DNA of 18,404 bases, from the NCBI GenBank assembly GCA_035293045.1, contig DATDOY010000032.1, positions 1 through 18,404 on the forward strand, written 5' to 3'. Positions 6,638 to 12,334 of the stretch are shown here, piece by piece; position 1 is the stretch's first letter, and each line of letters starts with the position of its first letter. This stretch comes from DATDOY01 sp035293045. Lineage in GTDB: Bacteria > Actinomycetota > Acidimicrobiia > IMCC26256 > JACPCJ01. The position numbers and the translations under genes are program-made. The notes below the pieces were generated by a model, which saw only the letters and a program-made list of their open reading frames with translations, had not been told where the DNA came from and searched no databases.

Positions 6638-8058
6638 GCGCCCTCTGGCACCCGCTGGAGGTCGCCGCACCGACTCCCCGCCGGGAGGATCTTGTCGGGG
6701 TTGGCGCGGCCTTCGGGGTCGAAGGCGTCGCGAACGCGCGCCTGCACATCGAGATCGTCGCGGGAATAGATGAGCGGCATCGCCTCGCGCTTCTCCATAC
6801 CGATTCCGTGCTCGCCTGACAGCACGCCGCCCGCGTCGACGCACAGTTGCAAGATGGCGTCGCCGGCCGCCTTCACGCGCTCCAGCACGCCCGGCTCGCG
6901 GGCGTTGAAGGAGATGAGCGGATGGAGGTTGCCGTCGCCGGCATGAAAGACGTTCATCATCGTCAGATCGAACTCGGCGGCGATGCGGTACACGCCGGCA
7001 AGGACGTCCGGGAGTCGGGTGCGCGGCACGACCGTGTCATGCAGGTAATAGTCGGAGTTGATCTGGGCGATCGCCCCGAAAGCCGACTTGCGACCCTTCC
7101 AGATGAGCTCGCGCTCGGCGGCGTCCGCCGCCACCCGCACCGACCGCGCTCCGCGATCGCGCGCCACCCGGGCCGCCGCGTCGGCGTCGGCGTCCACACC
7201 GGCAGGAAGGCCGTCGAGCTCGACGATCAGAACGGCGGCGGCATCGGTCGGGTATCCCGCCCCGACGAACTTCTCGACCGCTCGAGTGATCTCCGCGTCC
7301 ATCATCTCGAGGGCGGCGGGGACGATCCCCGCCGAGATGATGCCGCTGACCGTCTGGGCGGCGTCGTCGACGGACGCAAAGTCGATGAGGAGCGTGCGGA
7401 GCGCCGGAGGGTTCGGCGTGAGGCGCACCGCGATCCGGCCCGCGACCCCCATCGTGCCTTCGCTGCCGACGAACACCCCCCTGAGGTCATATCCCGGCGC
7501 GTCGGGTTCGAGCGCACCGAGCCGCGCGATCGAACCGTCTCCAAGGACGGCGTCGAGGGCCAGAACGTGCGCGGAGGTCACGCCGTAGGCCAGGCAGTGC
7601 GGCCCTCCCGCGTTCGTGCCGACATTGCCGCCGATCGAGCAGGCGGCCTGCGACGACGGATCGGGCGCGTAATGGAGCGCCATCGGGGCCACCGCCCGCG
7701 AGAGATCGAGATTGAGGACGCCCGGCTCGACCCAGGCGACGCGGTCTTCGGCATCGACCTCGAGGATCCGGTTCATCCGCGTCGTGACGATCACCACCGG
7801 GTCACCGATCGGCGTCGCGCCGCCGGCGAGGCCGGTGCCGCTGCCCCGCGTCACGAACGCCCGCCCGTGCCTGCGCGTCACGCGCACGGCCCCCGCGAGC
7901 TCCTCGATGCTGGCCGGGAAGCAGACCGCGACGGCGGCACCGAGGGCCAGACCGGCGTCGCGTGAGTAGAGCGCCAGCTCGAGCGGCTGGGCGCGTGCGT
8001 GTTCCTCGCCGACGACCCGCTGGAGGTCGCGCACCAGCGCGTTCACGCTTCCGGTCAC
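6628..8058 (-). CDS. glcD: Glycolate oxidase catalytic FAD subunit GlcD
   Basis: Catalytic FAD subunit oxidising glycolate (or a related 2-hydroxyacid) to glyoxylate. At 476 residues it is of normal length. The PCMH FAD-binding domain shows TRGSGTGLAGGA (70-81), DPSSQAACSIGGNVGTNAGG (133-152) and VGSEGTMGV (197-205); the C-terminal FAD-oxidase domain shows the substrate and flavin contacts FHAGDGNLHP (371-380) and SGEHGIGMEKR (414-424). The start is GTG 8058: a TAGGGT hexamer ends six bases before it, and the 38-nt gap to the divergent gene leaves no room for a longer leader, so the operon mRNA is probably leaderless. The glcD stop lies within glcE. No glc regulator or permease gene is in the window. 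FAD-linked D-lactate dehydrogenase is the main alternative, but a separate GlcE plus GlcF favours glycolate oxidase. Confidence 0.93.
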   Translation of the reverse strand: MTGSVNALVRDLQRVVGEEHARAQPLELALYSRDAGLALGAAVAVCFPASIEELAGAVRVTRRHGRAFVTRGSGTGLAGGATPIGDPVVIVTTRMNRILEVDAEDRVAWVEPGVLNLDLSRAVAPMALHYAPDPSSQAACSIGGNVGTNAGGPHCLAYGVTSAHVLALDAVLGDGSIARLGALEPDAPGYDLRGVFVGSEGTMGVAGRIAVRLTPNPPALRTLLIDFASVDDAAQTVSGIISAGIVPAALEMMDAEITRAVEKFVGAGYPTDAAAVLIVELDGLPAGVDADADAAARVARDRGARSVRVAADAAERELIWKGRKSAFGAIAQINSDYYLHDTVVPRTRLPDVLAGVYRIAAEFDLTMMNVFHAGDGNLHPLISFNAREPGVLERVKAAGDAILQLCVDAGGVLSGEHGIGMEKREAMPLIYSRDDLDVQARVRDAFDPEGRANPDKILPAGSRCGDLQRVPEGAWI

Positions 8059-8064
8059 GCGGCC

Positions 8065-8070
8065 ACCCTA
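8065..8070 (-). promoter_or_regulatory. -10 hexamer TAGGGT of the glcDEF operon
   Basis: On the minus strand TAGGGT is followed by exactly six bases and the GTG start of glcD, so the transcript would begin at or next to the start codon. No ribosome-binding site is present. It lies only 12 bp from the opposing -10 of the plus-strand gene, so the two promoters must overlap. No clear -35 is seen. Confidence 0.6.
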
Positions 8071-8082
8071 CTTTTGAACCGG

Positions 8083-8088
8083 TACGCT
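8083..8088 (+). promoter_or_regulatory. -10 hexamer TACGCT for the DinB/MDMPI-like gene
   Basis: TACGCT is followed by seven bases and the ATG at 8096, the spacing expected when transcription starts on the A of the start codon. There is no Shine-Dalgarno. It is divergent from, and interleaved with, the glcD promoter. Confidence 0.6.
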
Positions 8089-8095
8089 CCGGCCT

Positions 8096-8857
8096 ATGCC
8101 ACGACCAGACCTCGCCCAACTCGTCGCCGAACTCGAAGAGGAGCAGGCATCCCTCCAAGCCGTCCTCGCCGAGATCGAGCCCGATCAATGGCTCGTGCCC
8201 ACCCCCGCCGAGGGATGGGACGTGCGCGACACGGTCTCGCACCTCGCTGACACCGACGAGATCGCCGTCGACACCGTGCTCGGAGGACCGCGCTCGCTCA
8301 ACGATGAGGCCGCCCGATTCGACGCGCCCGAGGCCTTCACGCTTTCAGCGTGCCTCAAGGGCCGCACGATGACCGGCGCCGAAGTGCTGGCCTGGTGGGA
8401 GCGGGCATCACAGCGGGAGCGCGACGTCCTCCTCGCCGCCGATCCGAGCGCCCGAGTTCCGTGGGGCCTCGGCATGCTCGTTCCCTCGCTCGTCACCGCA
8501 CGCGTCATGGAGACCTGGGCTCACGGCCTGGACATTCGGGCCGCCCTCGGCGCTCCTGACCACGACACCGACACCAACCTGTCCCACGTGGCCTGGATCG
8601 GCACACGGGCGCTCCCCTACGCCTTCTCGGTTGCCGGGAGGGAGATGCCACCCGGCGACCTGCGGGTGGAGCTCGACCTGCCGTCCGGCGCCATTTGGTC
8701 GCACGGACCGCCGGAGGCCGCCGACCGCATCACCGGGCCAGCAAGCGAATACTGCCGCCTGTTCGTGCAGCGCATCACCCGCGCCAGCGCGACGGGCTTG
8801 AAGGCCGAGGGCGACCTCGCCGACGTCGCGCTCGAAGTTGCGCGCGCCTATCTCTAG
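8096..8857 (+). CDS. TIGR03084-like DinB/MDMPI-superfamily metal-binding protein
   Basis: A 253-residue protein of the DinB/maleylpyruvate isomerase-like four-helix fold, whose characterised members use a divalent metal to activate mycothiol or a related thiol for S-transfer or isomerisation. The metal triad can be placed: His49 in GWDVRDTVSHLADTDEIA (40-57), and Glu139 and His143 in RVMETWAHGLDI (136-147), the same H...ExxxH arrangement seen in mycothiol-dependent maleylpyruvate isomerase. The C-terminal half (DLRVELDLPSGAIWSHGPPEAADRITGPASEYCRLFVQR) is the second, SCP2-like or wyosine-type domain of the TIGR03084 group. The start is fixed by the leaderless spacing from TACGCT. A gamma-carbonic anhydrase gene follows 41 nt downstream. 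The substrate is unknown; isomerase, thiol transferase or a detoxification role all fit. Confidence 0.82.
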   Translation: MPRPDLAQLVAELEEEQASLQAVLAEIEPDQWLVPTPAEGWDVRDTVSHLADTDEIAVDTVLGGPRSLNDEAARFDAPEAFTLSACLKGRTMTGAEVLAWWERASQRERDVLLAADPSARVPWGLGMLVPSLVTARVMETWAHGLDIRAALGAPDHDTDTNLSHVAWIGTRALPYAFSVAGREMPPGDLRVELDLPSGAIWSHGPPEAADRITGPASEYCRLFVQRITRASATGLKAEGDLADVALEVARAYL

Positions 8858-8898
8858 ATTTCGCTGGATCTTCCAGGTGTCGAGAAGGGATTCGAGCC

Positions 8899-9417
8899 AT
8901 GCCGTTGTACGCCTTTGAAGGCCACACCCCGACCGTCGACGGCACCGCGTTCGTGGCGCCCACCGCGGTCCTCATCGGCAACGTCACGATCGAGGCCAAT
9001 GCCTCGGTGTGGTACGGCGCCGTCCTCCGGGGTGACTACTGCCCGATCGTGGTGCGGGAGGGAGCGAACGTGCAGGACAACGCCGTGCTGCACGGCAACC
9101 AGCGGGTGGAGATCGGCCGGGGCGCCACCGTTGCCCACAACTGTGTGATCCACTCGGCGGTACTCGGCGAAGAGAGCCTCGTTGCCAACGGCTGCGTCGT
9201 GCTCGACGGCGTGACCATCGGGGCGCGCTCTCTCGTCGCCGCCGGGTCGGTCGTCGCCGCCAACACCGTCATCCCCGACGGCGTCCTTGCGGCCGGCTCG
9301 CCCGCCGTCGTGAAGCGCCCGATCGAAGGCACCGCAGCGGAGTTCTGGGTGAAGGTGAACCCCGACGCGTATCGCGAGTTGGCCCAACGCCACCGCGCGG
9401 GCCTCACCGAGGTGTGA
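8899..9417 (+). CDS. Gamma-carbonic anhydrase-family hexapeptide protein
   Basis: A 172-residue left-handed beta-helix protein of the gamma-carbonic anhydrase (Cam/CaiE/YrdA-like) family; trimers bind zinc or iron between subunits. Hexapeptide repeats run from VLIGNVTIEANASVWYGA through LAAGSPAVVKRP. The conserved LRGD (Arg44, Asp46), VQDN (Gln59, Asp60), and three metal-ligand histidines His65 (LHGN), His80 and His85 (VAHNCVIH) are all present, so metal binding is likely. Genuine carbonic anhydrase activity is not guaranteed: many bacterial members lack the acidic loop of Cam, and I see no long insertion here. The ATG at 8899 has a good ribosome-binding site (GAAGGGA, 8 nt upstream), so an ATG-distal leader is used, unlike its upstream neighbour. 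Its stop is only six bases from that of the convergent SDR gene. Probably cotranscribed with the DinB-like gene. Confidence 0.9.
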   Translation: MPLYAFEGHTPTVDGTAFVAPTAVLIGNVTIEANASVWYGAVLRGDYCPIVVREGANVQDNAVLHGNQRVEIGRGATVAHNCVIHSAVLGEESLVANGCVVLDGVTIGARSLVAAGSVVAANTVIPDGVLAAGSPAVVKRPIEGTAAEFWVKVNPDAYRELAQRHRAGLTEV

Positions 9418-9423
9418 ACGTGC

Positions 9424-10188
9424 TCAGGTGAGGGTGGCGCCGCCATCGAGCACGTAGACCTGACCCGTCACCCACGAGCCGGCCTCCGACGCGAGGAAGA
9501 GCACGGCGGCGGCGACGTCCTCGGGCAGGCCCATCCGCCCGAGCGGGTGCATCGCATTCGCTCGGGCCTCGTCCGGCTCCCACAGCGCCTTGGCGAAATG
9601 GGTTTTCACGAGCGCCGGGGCGACCGCGTTGACCCGGACGCCCGGGGCCATCTCGAGCGCGAGCTGTCGGGTCAAGTGGATGAGGGCCGCCTTCGAAACG
9701 TTGTAGGCGCCGATGAACGGGCTCGGACGGATCCCGCCGATCGACGCGACGTTGACGACCACCCCGCCGTGCGCCTGCATCCAGTGACGCCACGCCGCTT
9801 GCGCGAGATACAGCGGCCCCTCGATGTTCACCTGCCACGTCTTTTGGACGGCCGACGACTCCGCCTCGATGAGGGGCCCGAACTGGGGGTTGGTCGCCGC
9901 GTTGTTCACGAGGATGTCGCAGGCACCGAGGTGCGCTACGCAGTGTGAGACGGCGTCGTCGGCCACCTCGACGGACCCCACCGACCCCCGGAACGCCGAC
10001 GCCTTGACCCCGAGCGCCTCCAGCGCGGTGACGGTTTCGGCGAGTTCGTCTTCCTTGCGAGCCACGACGCACACCGCCGCGCCCGCGACGGCGAGCGTCT
10101 CGGCGATGCCGCGCCCGATGCCCCGGGTGCCCCCGGTCACGAGCGCCACCTTCCCGTCGAGATTCAGACCTTCGTCCGCGCGGAACAT
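9424..10188 (-). CDS. Short-chain dehydrogenase/reductase (classical SDR)
   Basis: A 254-residue classical SDR, an NAD(P)-dependent oxidoreductase of the FabG-like type. The cofactor motif TGGTRGIG (18-25), NNAA (95-98), Asn121, Ser149, and the catalytic YNVSK (Tyr162, Lys166) are all intact, as is the C-terminal GLPEDVAAAVLFLASEAGSWVTGQVYVLDGG. The basic residue after the second strand (ARKEDE, 43-48) suggests NADP preference, but this is tentative. Ser/Tyr/Lys and the length are typical; the substrate cannot be read from sequence. The ATG at 10188 is six bases after a TAGCGT hexamer that overlaps the stop codon of the upstream DUF2236 gene, so it may be expressed both by read-through and from its own leaderless promoter. 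Confidence 0.9.
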   Translation of the reverse strand: MFRADEGLNLDGKVALVTGGTRGIGRGIAETLAVAGAAVCVVARKEDELAETVTALEALGVKASAFRGSVGSVEVADDAVSHCVAHLGACDILVNNAATNPQFGPLIEAESSAVQKTWQVNIEGPLYLAQAAWRHWMQAHGGVVVNVASIGGIRPSPFIGAYNVSKAALIHLTRQLALEMAPGVRVNAVAPALVKTHFAKALWEPDEARANAMHPLGRMGLPEDVAAAVLFLASEAGSWVTGQVYVLDGGATLT

Positions 10189-10194
10189 GATCGA

Positions 10195-10200
10195 ACGCTA
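10195..10200 (-). promoter_or_regulatory. -10 hexamer TAGCGT for the SDR gene
   Basis: On the minus strand TAGCGT-N6-ATG puts the predicted transcript start on the start codon at 10188. The hexamer's TAG is also the stop codon of the preceding DUF2236 gene, so the promoter is embedded in coding sequence. No ribosome-binding site or clear -35 is visible. Confidence 0.5.
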
Positions 10201-11007
10201 ACTGGCGCGCGCGAAGGTGCGCCGGTTCCGGCGGGCGGTCGTGGGGAGGTTCCGAACCGGCCGGGGAATGCGCGGCAGCACGAGGCGCGCCGCCACCTGC
10301 GACGATCGCAACAGGAGCTTGCGATTCCGATCCCACGAGAGGCCGTACCCCTCGCGGTAGGTCCGCGGGAGCAGGTCGATCGTCACAAGCCGGAGCGGCT
10401 CCCACAACGGCGACGGCACCAGCGGAACCCTCGGGTTCAGGATCTCGCGCCCCAGCTCGCGCGCCGTGGCGCTGACCGTGAGCACCGCGGCCTGCTCTCG
10501 CATGTACGCGTCGAATGCAGCCAGGTCAATCGGGATCAGCGACTCGGGAATCGCGAAGGCACGAGCGATGAGCTTGGATTCGTCGTACCACCGTTCGCGC
10601 TCGTCGGGGCGCAGATACCCGAGGTAGCGGCGCTCGATCTGGATCACGGTGTCGATGAGCGTGGCGTGCACCCAGAGGAGGTGCGCCGGATCGTTGGCCT
10701 CGTACGCCGTGCCGTCCTCGAGCGTTCCCCGCACCGAGGTGTGGACCCGGTGGAGGTGGTCGAGCGTGGCCTCGCGGGCGGCGGCCGGCCCGAACGAGAT
10801 CGTGGTCATGGCGTCCAGCGTGCGGACGAGCCGTCCGAATGGATCGGCGCGGAATCCGGAGTAGTCGGCGACACCGGCCGCCACCGCCGGGTCGGCCAGC
10901 TGCATCAGAAGCGCCCGCGGACCGCCGAGCAACAGCACCGATTCCGTGACCACGCGTGCGGTGATCGTTTCGGGACCGTAGAGCGGTCCGCCGGGGGCGA
11001 CGACCAT
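10198..11007 (-). CDS. DUF2236 / MpaB-type oxygenase-like protein
   Basis: A 269-residue member of the DUF2236 group, related to MpaB oxygenases and to the catalytic domain of latex-clearing protein; characterised relatives are heme enzymes. Family stretches visible are the N-terminal GPETITARVVTESVLLLGGPRALLMQLADPAVAAGVADYSGFRADPFGRL (11-60), VHTSVRG (88-94) with His89, and DPAHLLWVHATLI (106-118) with His114, followed by YDESKLIARAFAIP. The two histidines are the likely metal or heme contacts; I infer this from the family. A long open frame extends to 11172, but I place the start at ATG 11007, because TACCCT ends exactly six bases before it and the extra 55 residues are Arg/Cys/Pro-rich and run into the neighbouring gene's 3' end. 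The C-terminus is very basic. The reaction is unknown; it may work with the SDR nine bases downstream. Confidence 0.82.
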   Translation of the reverse strand: MVVAPGGPLYGPETITARVVTESVLLLGGPRALLMQLADPAVAAGVADYSGFRADPFGRLVRTLDAMTTISFGPAAAREATLDHLHRVHTSVRGTLEDGTAYEANDPAHLLWVHATLIDTVIQIERRYLGYLRPDERERWYDESKLIARAFAIPESLIPIDLAAFDAYMREQAAVLTVSATARELGREILNPRVPLVPSPLWEPLRLVTIDLLPRTYREGYGLSWDRNRKLLLRSSQVAARLVLPRIPRPVRNLPTTARRNRRTFARAS

Positions 11008-11013
11008 CAACGA

Positions 11014-11019
11014 AGGGTA
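11014..11019 (-). promoter_or_regulatory. -10 hexamer TACCCT for the DUF2236 gene
   Basis: Reading the minus strand, TACCCT-N6-ATG places transcription start on the ATG at 11007 and decides between this start and longer alternatives. No Shine-Dalgarno is present before that ATG. Confidence 0.55.
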
Positions 11020-11050
11020 GGTCACCGACGCAAGCGGGGCGATGCGGGAT

Positions 11051-11084
11051 GCCGCCGGGTGGGGGGACACGCCCACCCGGCGGC
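11051..11084 (-). terminator. Strong 13-bp hairpin downstream of the LPXTG gene
   Basis: GCCGCCGGGTGGG (11051-11063) and CCCACCCGGCGGC (11072-11084) are perfectly complementary around an 8-nt loop. The stem lies 66 nt beyond the stop of the minus-strand LPXTG gene and just upstream of the DUF2236 promoter. A second, imperfect 9-bp stem (11104-11112 with 11124-11132) stands between it and the stop. No T-tract follows, as often seen in high-GC actinobacteria. Confidence 0.55.
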
Positions 11085-11149
11085 GTTGGCATCGTCCCGC
11101 TCTTCGCCTGCCGGGCCCGCAGTGGCGGGCGAGGGAGGCGTGGTGATCG

Positions 11150-11680
11150 CTACAGGAGGAACCGCCGAACAAGCGCGCCGAGCGACGTCAACCCGAGGCC
11201 GATGCCGCTCAACAACTCACCGGCGCCCGTCCGGGGAAGCCCGCCGTCGTCGGCCTGGTTGAGCACCCTCACGCCGGGGGGCGCGCCTCCTCCGGGGGGA
11301 GAGGTCGGCGGCGGGGTGTTCTGGTCCGGATCGTCGTCGGGCGTCGCCGCGCACCCCTGGCCGCGCGCTCCGGCGAGCGGCGCGCCAAGGACCGCGCCGC
11401 CGTTGTCGTTGATGCCCCGGATGAGGGCCGCACTCACGTCGCAGAGGTACGAGGTCGCGCCGGCTTGGCTGGGGTCGATCCCCTGCTTGTAGCCCGCGCA
11501 GTTCGCCTCGTATTCGGCGTTGCCCTGCGCCGGAGGGGCGCTGCCGACGACCGGGCAGGCGGCCGTCTTGGCGATGTCGACCCCGCTGGTCTGCAGCTGG
11601 TCGGGATCGGGTGCCTGGGCATGGGCGACGCCGCCCAGAGCGAACAGAAACGCAGTCACAAGTGCAATGGAGAGCTTCAT
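11150..11680 (-). CDS. Secreted LPXTG (LPRTG) cell-wall-anchored protein
   Basis: A 176-residue exported protein of unknown function. Residues 1-21 form a signal peptide (MKLS, hydrophobic ALVTAFLFALGGVA, cleavage after AHA). The mature part (22-112) has four cysteines (42, 61, 80, 110), which could form two disulfides. A Pro/Asp/Gly-rich linker (113-136) follows. The end is a full sortase sorting signal: LPRTG (148-152), a hydrophobic segment ELLSGIGLGLTSLGALV and a terminal RR. The expected fate is attachment to peptidoglycan by a sortase encoded elsewhere. The mature domain matches no family I know. AAGGAG six bases before the ATG at 11680 is one of the strongest ribosome-binding sites in the window, and it lies in one arm of an inverted repeat. 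The hairpins downstream fit a single-gene transcript. The GroES-like gene lies upstream on the same strand, 166 nt away. Confidence 0.83.
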   Translation of the reverse strand: MKLSIALVTAFLFALGGVAHAQAPDPDQLQTSGVDIAKTAACPVVGSAPPAQGNAEYEANCAGYKQGIDPSQAGATSYLCDVSAALIRGINDNGGAVLGAPLAGARGQGCAATPDDDPDQNTPPPTSPPGGGAPPGVRVLNQADDGGLPRTGAGELLSGIGLGLTSLGALVRRFLL

Positions 11681-11681
11681 C

Positions 11682-11761
11682 GGTGACTCCTTGGTCGGTT
11701 GATGCCTATCCGACGCCCGTCAGGTCCGGCCGCCGTTGGCCACCAATACGAGGGAGTCACC
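11682..11761 (-). promoter_or_regulatory. 9-bp inverted repeat covering the LPXTG gene's ribosome-binding site
   Basis: In the 166-nt leader of the LPXTG gene, GGTGACTCC (minus strand, 11761-11753) is perfectly complementary to GGAGTCACC (minus strand, 11690-11682), which contains the GGAG of the Shine-Dalgarno and ends one base before the ATG. If both arms are transcribed they could pair over 62 nt and mask the start; alternatively they may be two half-sites for a DNA-binding protein. The stretch 11681-11846 otherwise shows a small CGCGA/TCGCG hairpin (11769-11782) and no riboswitch that I recognise. Confidence 0.35.
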
Positions 11762-11846
11762 CTGACCACGCGAAAACTCGCGAAATCCACCACGACGGAC
11801 CAGAAAGCGGCCGACCCAACCCGGCGCCTCCGTCCGGATCGAGCGG

Positions 11847-12248
11847 CTACAGGTAGAGACCCGTACGACCTTCCGAGCGCACCTGGCCGACGGCGTGGAT
11901 GTCGCGCTCGCGCACGATCTGGTAGTCGTCGCCTTGGAGGTCGACCTCGAAGGCGTCCTCGGGCGAGAACAGGACCCGATCGCCGGCCTCGATGTTGCGC
12001 ACGGTCGGCCCCACCGAGATCACCTCGGCCCAGACGAGCCGTCGACCGACCGCGGCGGTCGCAGGGATCAGAATGCCAGCCCGCGACCGGCGCTCGCCGC
12101 CCTCTTGGCGCTGGAGCACGAGGATGCGATCGGCCGTCATGCGCAATGCCTCGCGTGCCTCGTCGGCGCTCGGGGCCTCGCCCGGCGTCGTGCTCCGATC
12201 GGCGTCCGAATCCACCGCTTCGAGGGCCTTGGGCCGGCGCGCTGCCAT
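11847..12248 (-). CDS. GroES-family co-chaperonin-like protein with N-terminal extension
   Basis: A 133-residue protein whose residues 38-120 match the GroES (Cpn10) fold: TADRILVLQRQEGGERRSRAGILIP (38-62) covers the first strand and the mobile loop that contacts GroEL, AEVISVGPTVRNIEAGDRVLFSP (74-96) is the conserved core, and DDYQIVRERDIHAV (107-120) is the usual last strand. About 37 extra, charged residues precede the core (Ala/Glu/Asp-rich), and ~13 follow it. The mobile loop differs from the common GGI(V/L)LP form, reading AGILIP. An internal Met37 could start a near-standard GroES, but TAACCT ends seven bases before the ATG at 12248, which favours the longer product. No groEL is nearby. 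It may be a second, specialised GroES or a GroES-fold protein with another role. Confidence 0.8.
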   Translation of the reverse strand: MAARRPKALEAVDSDADRSTTPGEAPSADEAREALRMTADRILVLQRQEGGERRSRAGILIPATAAVGRRLVWAEVISVGPTVRNIEAGDRVLFSPEDAFEVDLQGDDYQIVRERDIHAVGQVRSEGRTGLYL

Positions 12249-12255
12249 GTGACGC

Positions 12256-12261
12256 AGGTTA
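12256..12261 (-). promoter_or_regulatory. -10 hexamer TAACCT for the GroES-like gene
   Basis: On the minus strand TAACCT-N7-ATG gives leaderless spacing to the start at 12248 and supports the long form of the protein. It diverges from the cupredoxin promoter about 58 bp away. No CIRCE-type inverted repeat, the usual groES heat-shock operator, is visible between the two genes. Confidence 0.5.
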
Positions 12262-12318
12262 CCCGGCGCTACCTCCTGGCTCCCCCTCCACGAATCCGCT
12301 CAGCGCGGGTCGCGTCGG

Positions 12319-12324
12319 TACGAT
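12319..12324 (+). promoter_or_regulatory. -10 hexamer TACGAT for the cupredoxin-ctaAB operon
   Basis: TACGAT ends ten bases before the ATG at 12335, implying a leader of only about four bases. No Shine-Dalgarno is visible, so translation would be leaderless or nearly so. Confidence 0.5.
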
Positions 12325-12334
12325 CGCTGACTCG

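Noticed and set aside
6638..6844. N-terminal extension of GlcE into glcD.
   Set aside because: It is the shadow of the conserved glcD 3' end; ATG 6637 gives the normal GlcE length.
8864..8876. Small CTGGA/TCCAG hairpin between the DinB-like and gamma-CA genes.
   Set aside because: A 5-bp stem with a 3-nt loop is expected by chance and gives no support for a terminator or an operator.
11008..11172. N-terminal extension of the DUF2236 protein by 55 residues.
   Set aside because: The residues are basic and cysteine-rich without family similarity, the extension runs across the hairpins and into the LPXTG gene, and TACCCT-N6-ATG marks the start at 11007.
11769..11782. CGCGA/TCGCG hairpin as a terminator for the GroES-like gene.
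   Set aside because: The stem is only five base pairs and no T-tract follows on the minus strand; mentioned only under the leader region.
11681..11846. A known riboswitch (c-di-AMP or c-di-GMP type) ahead of the secreted LPXTG gene.
   Set aside because: I could not find the conserved cores of either class in the leader; only the plain inverted repeat is supported.
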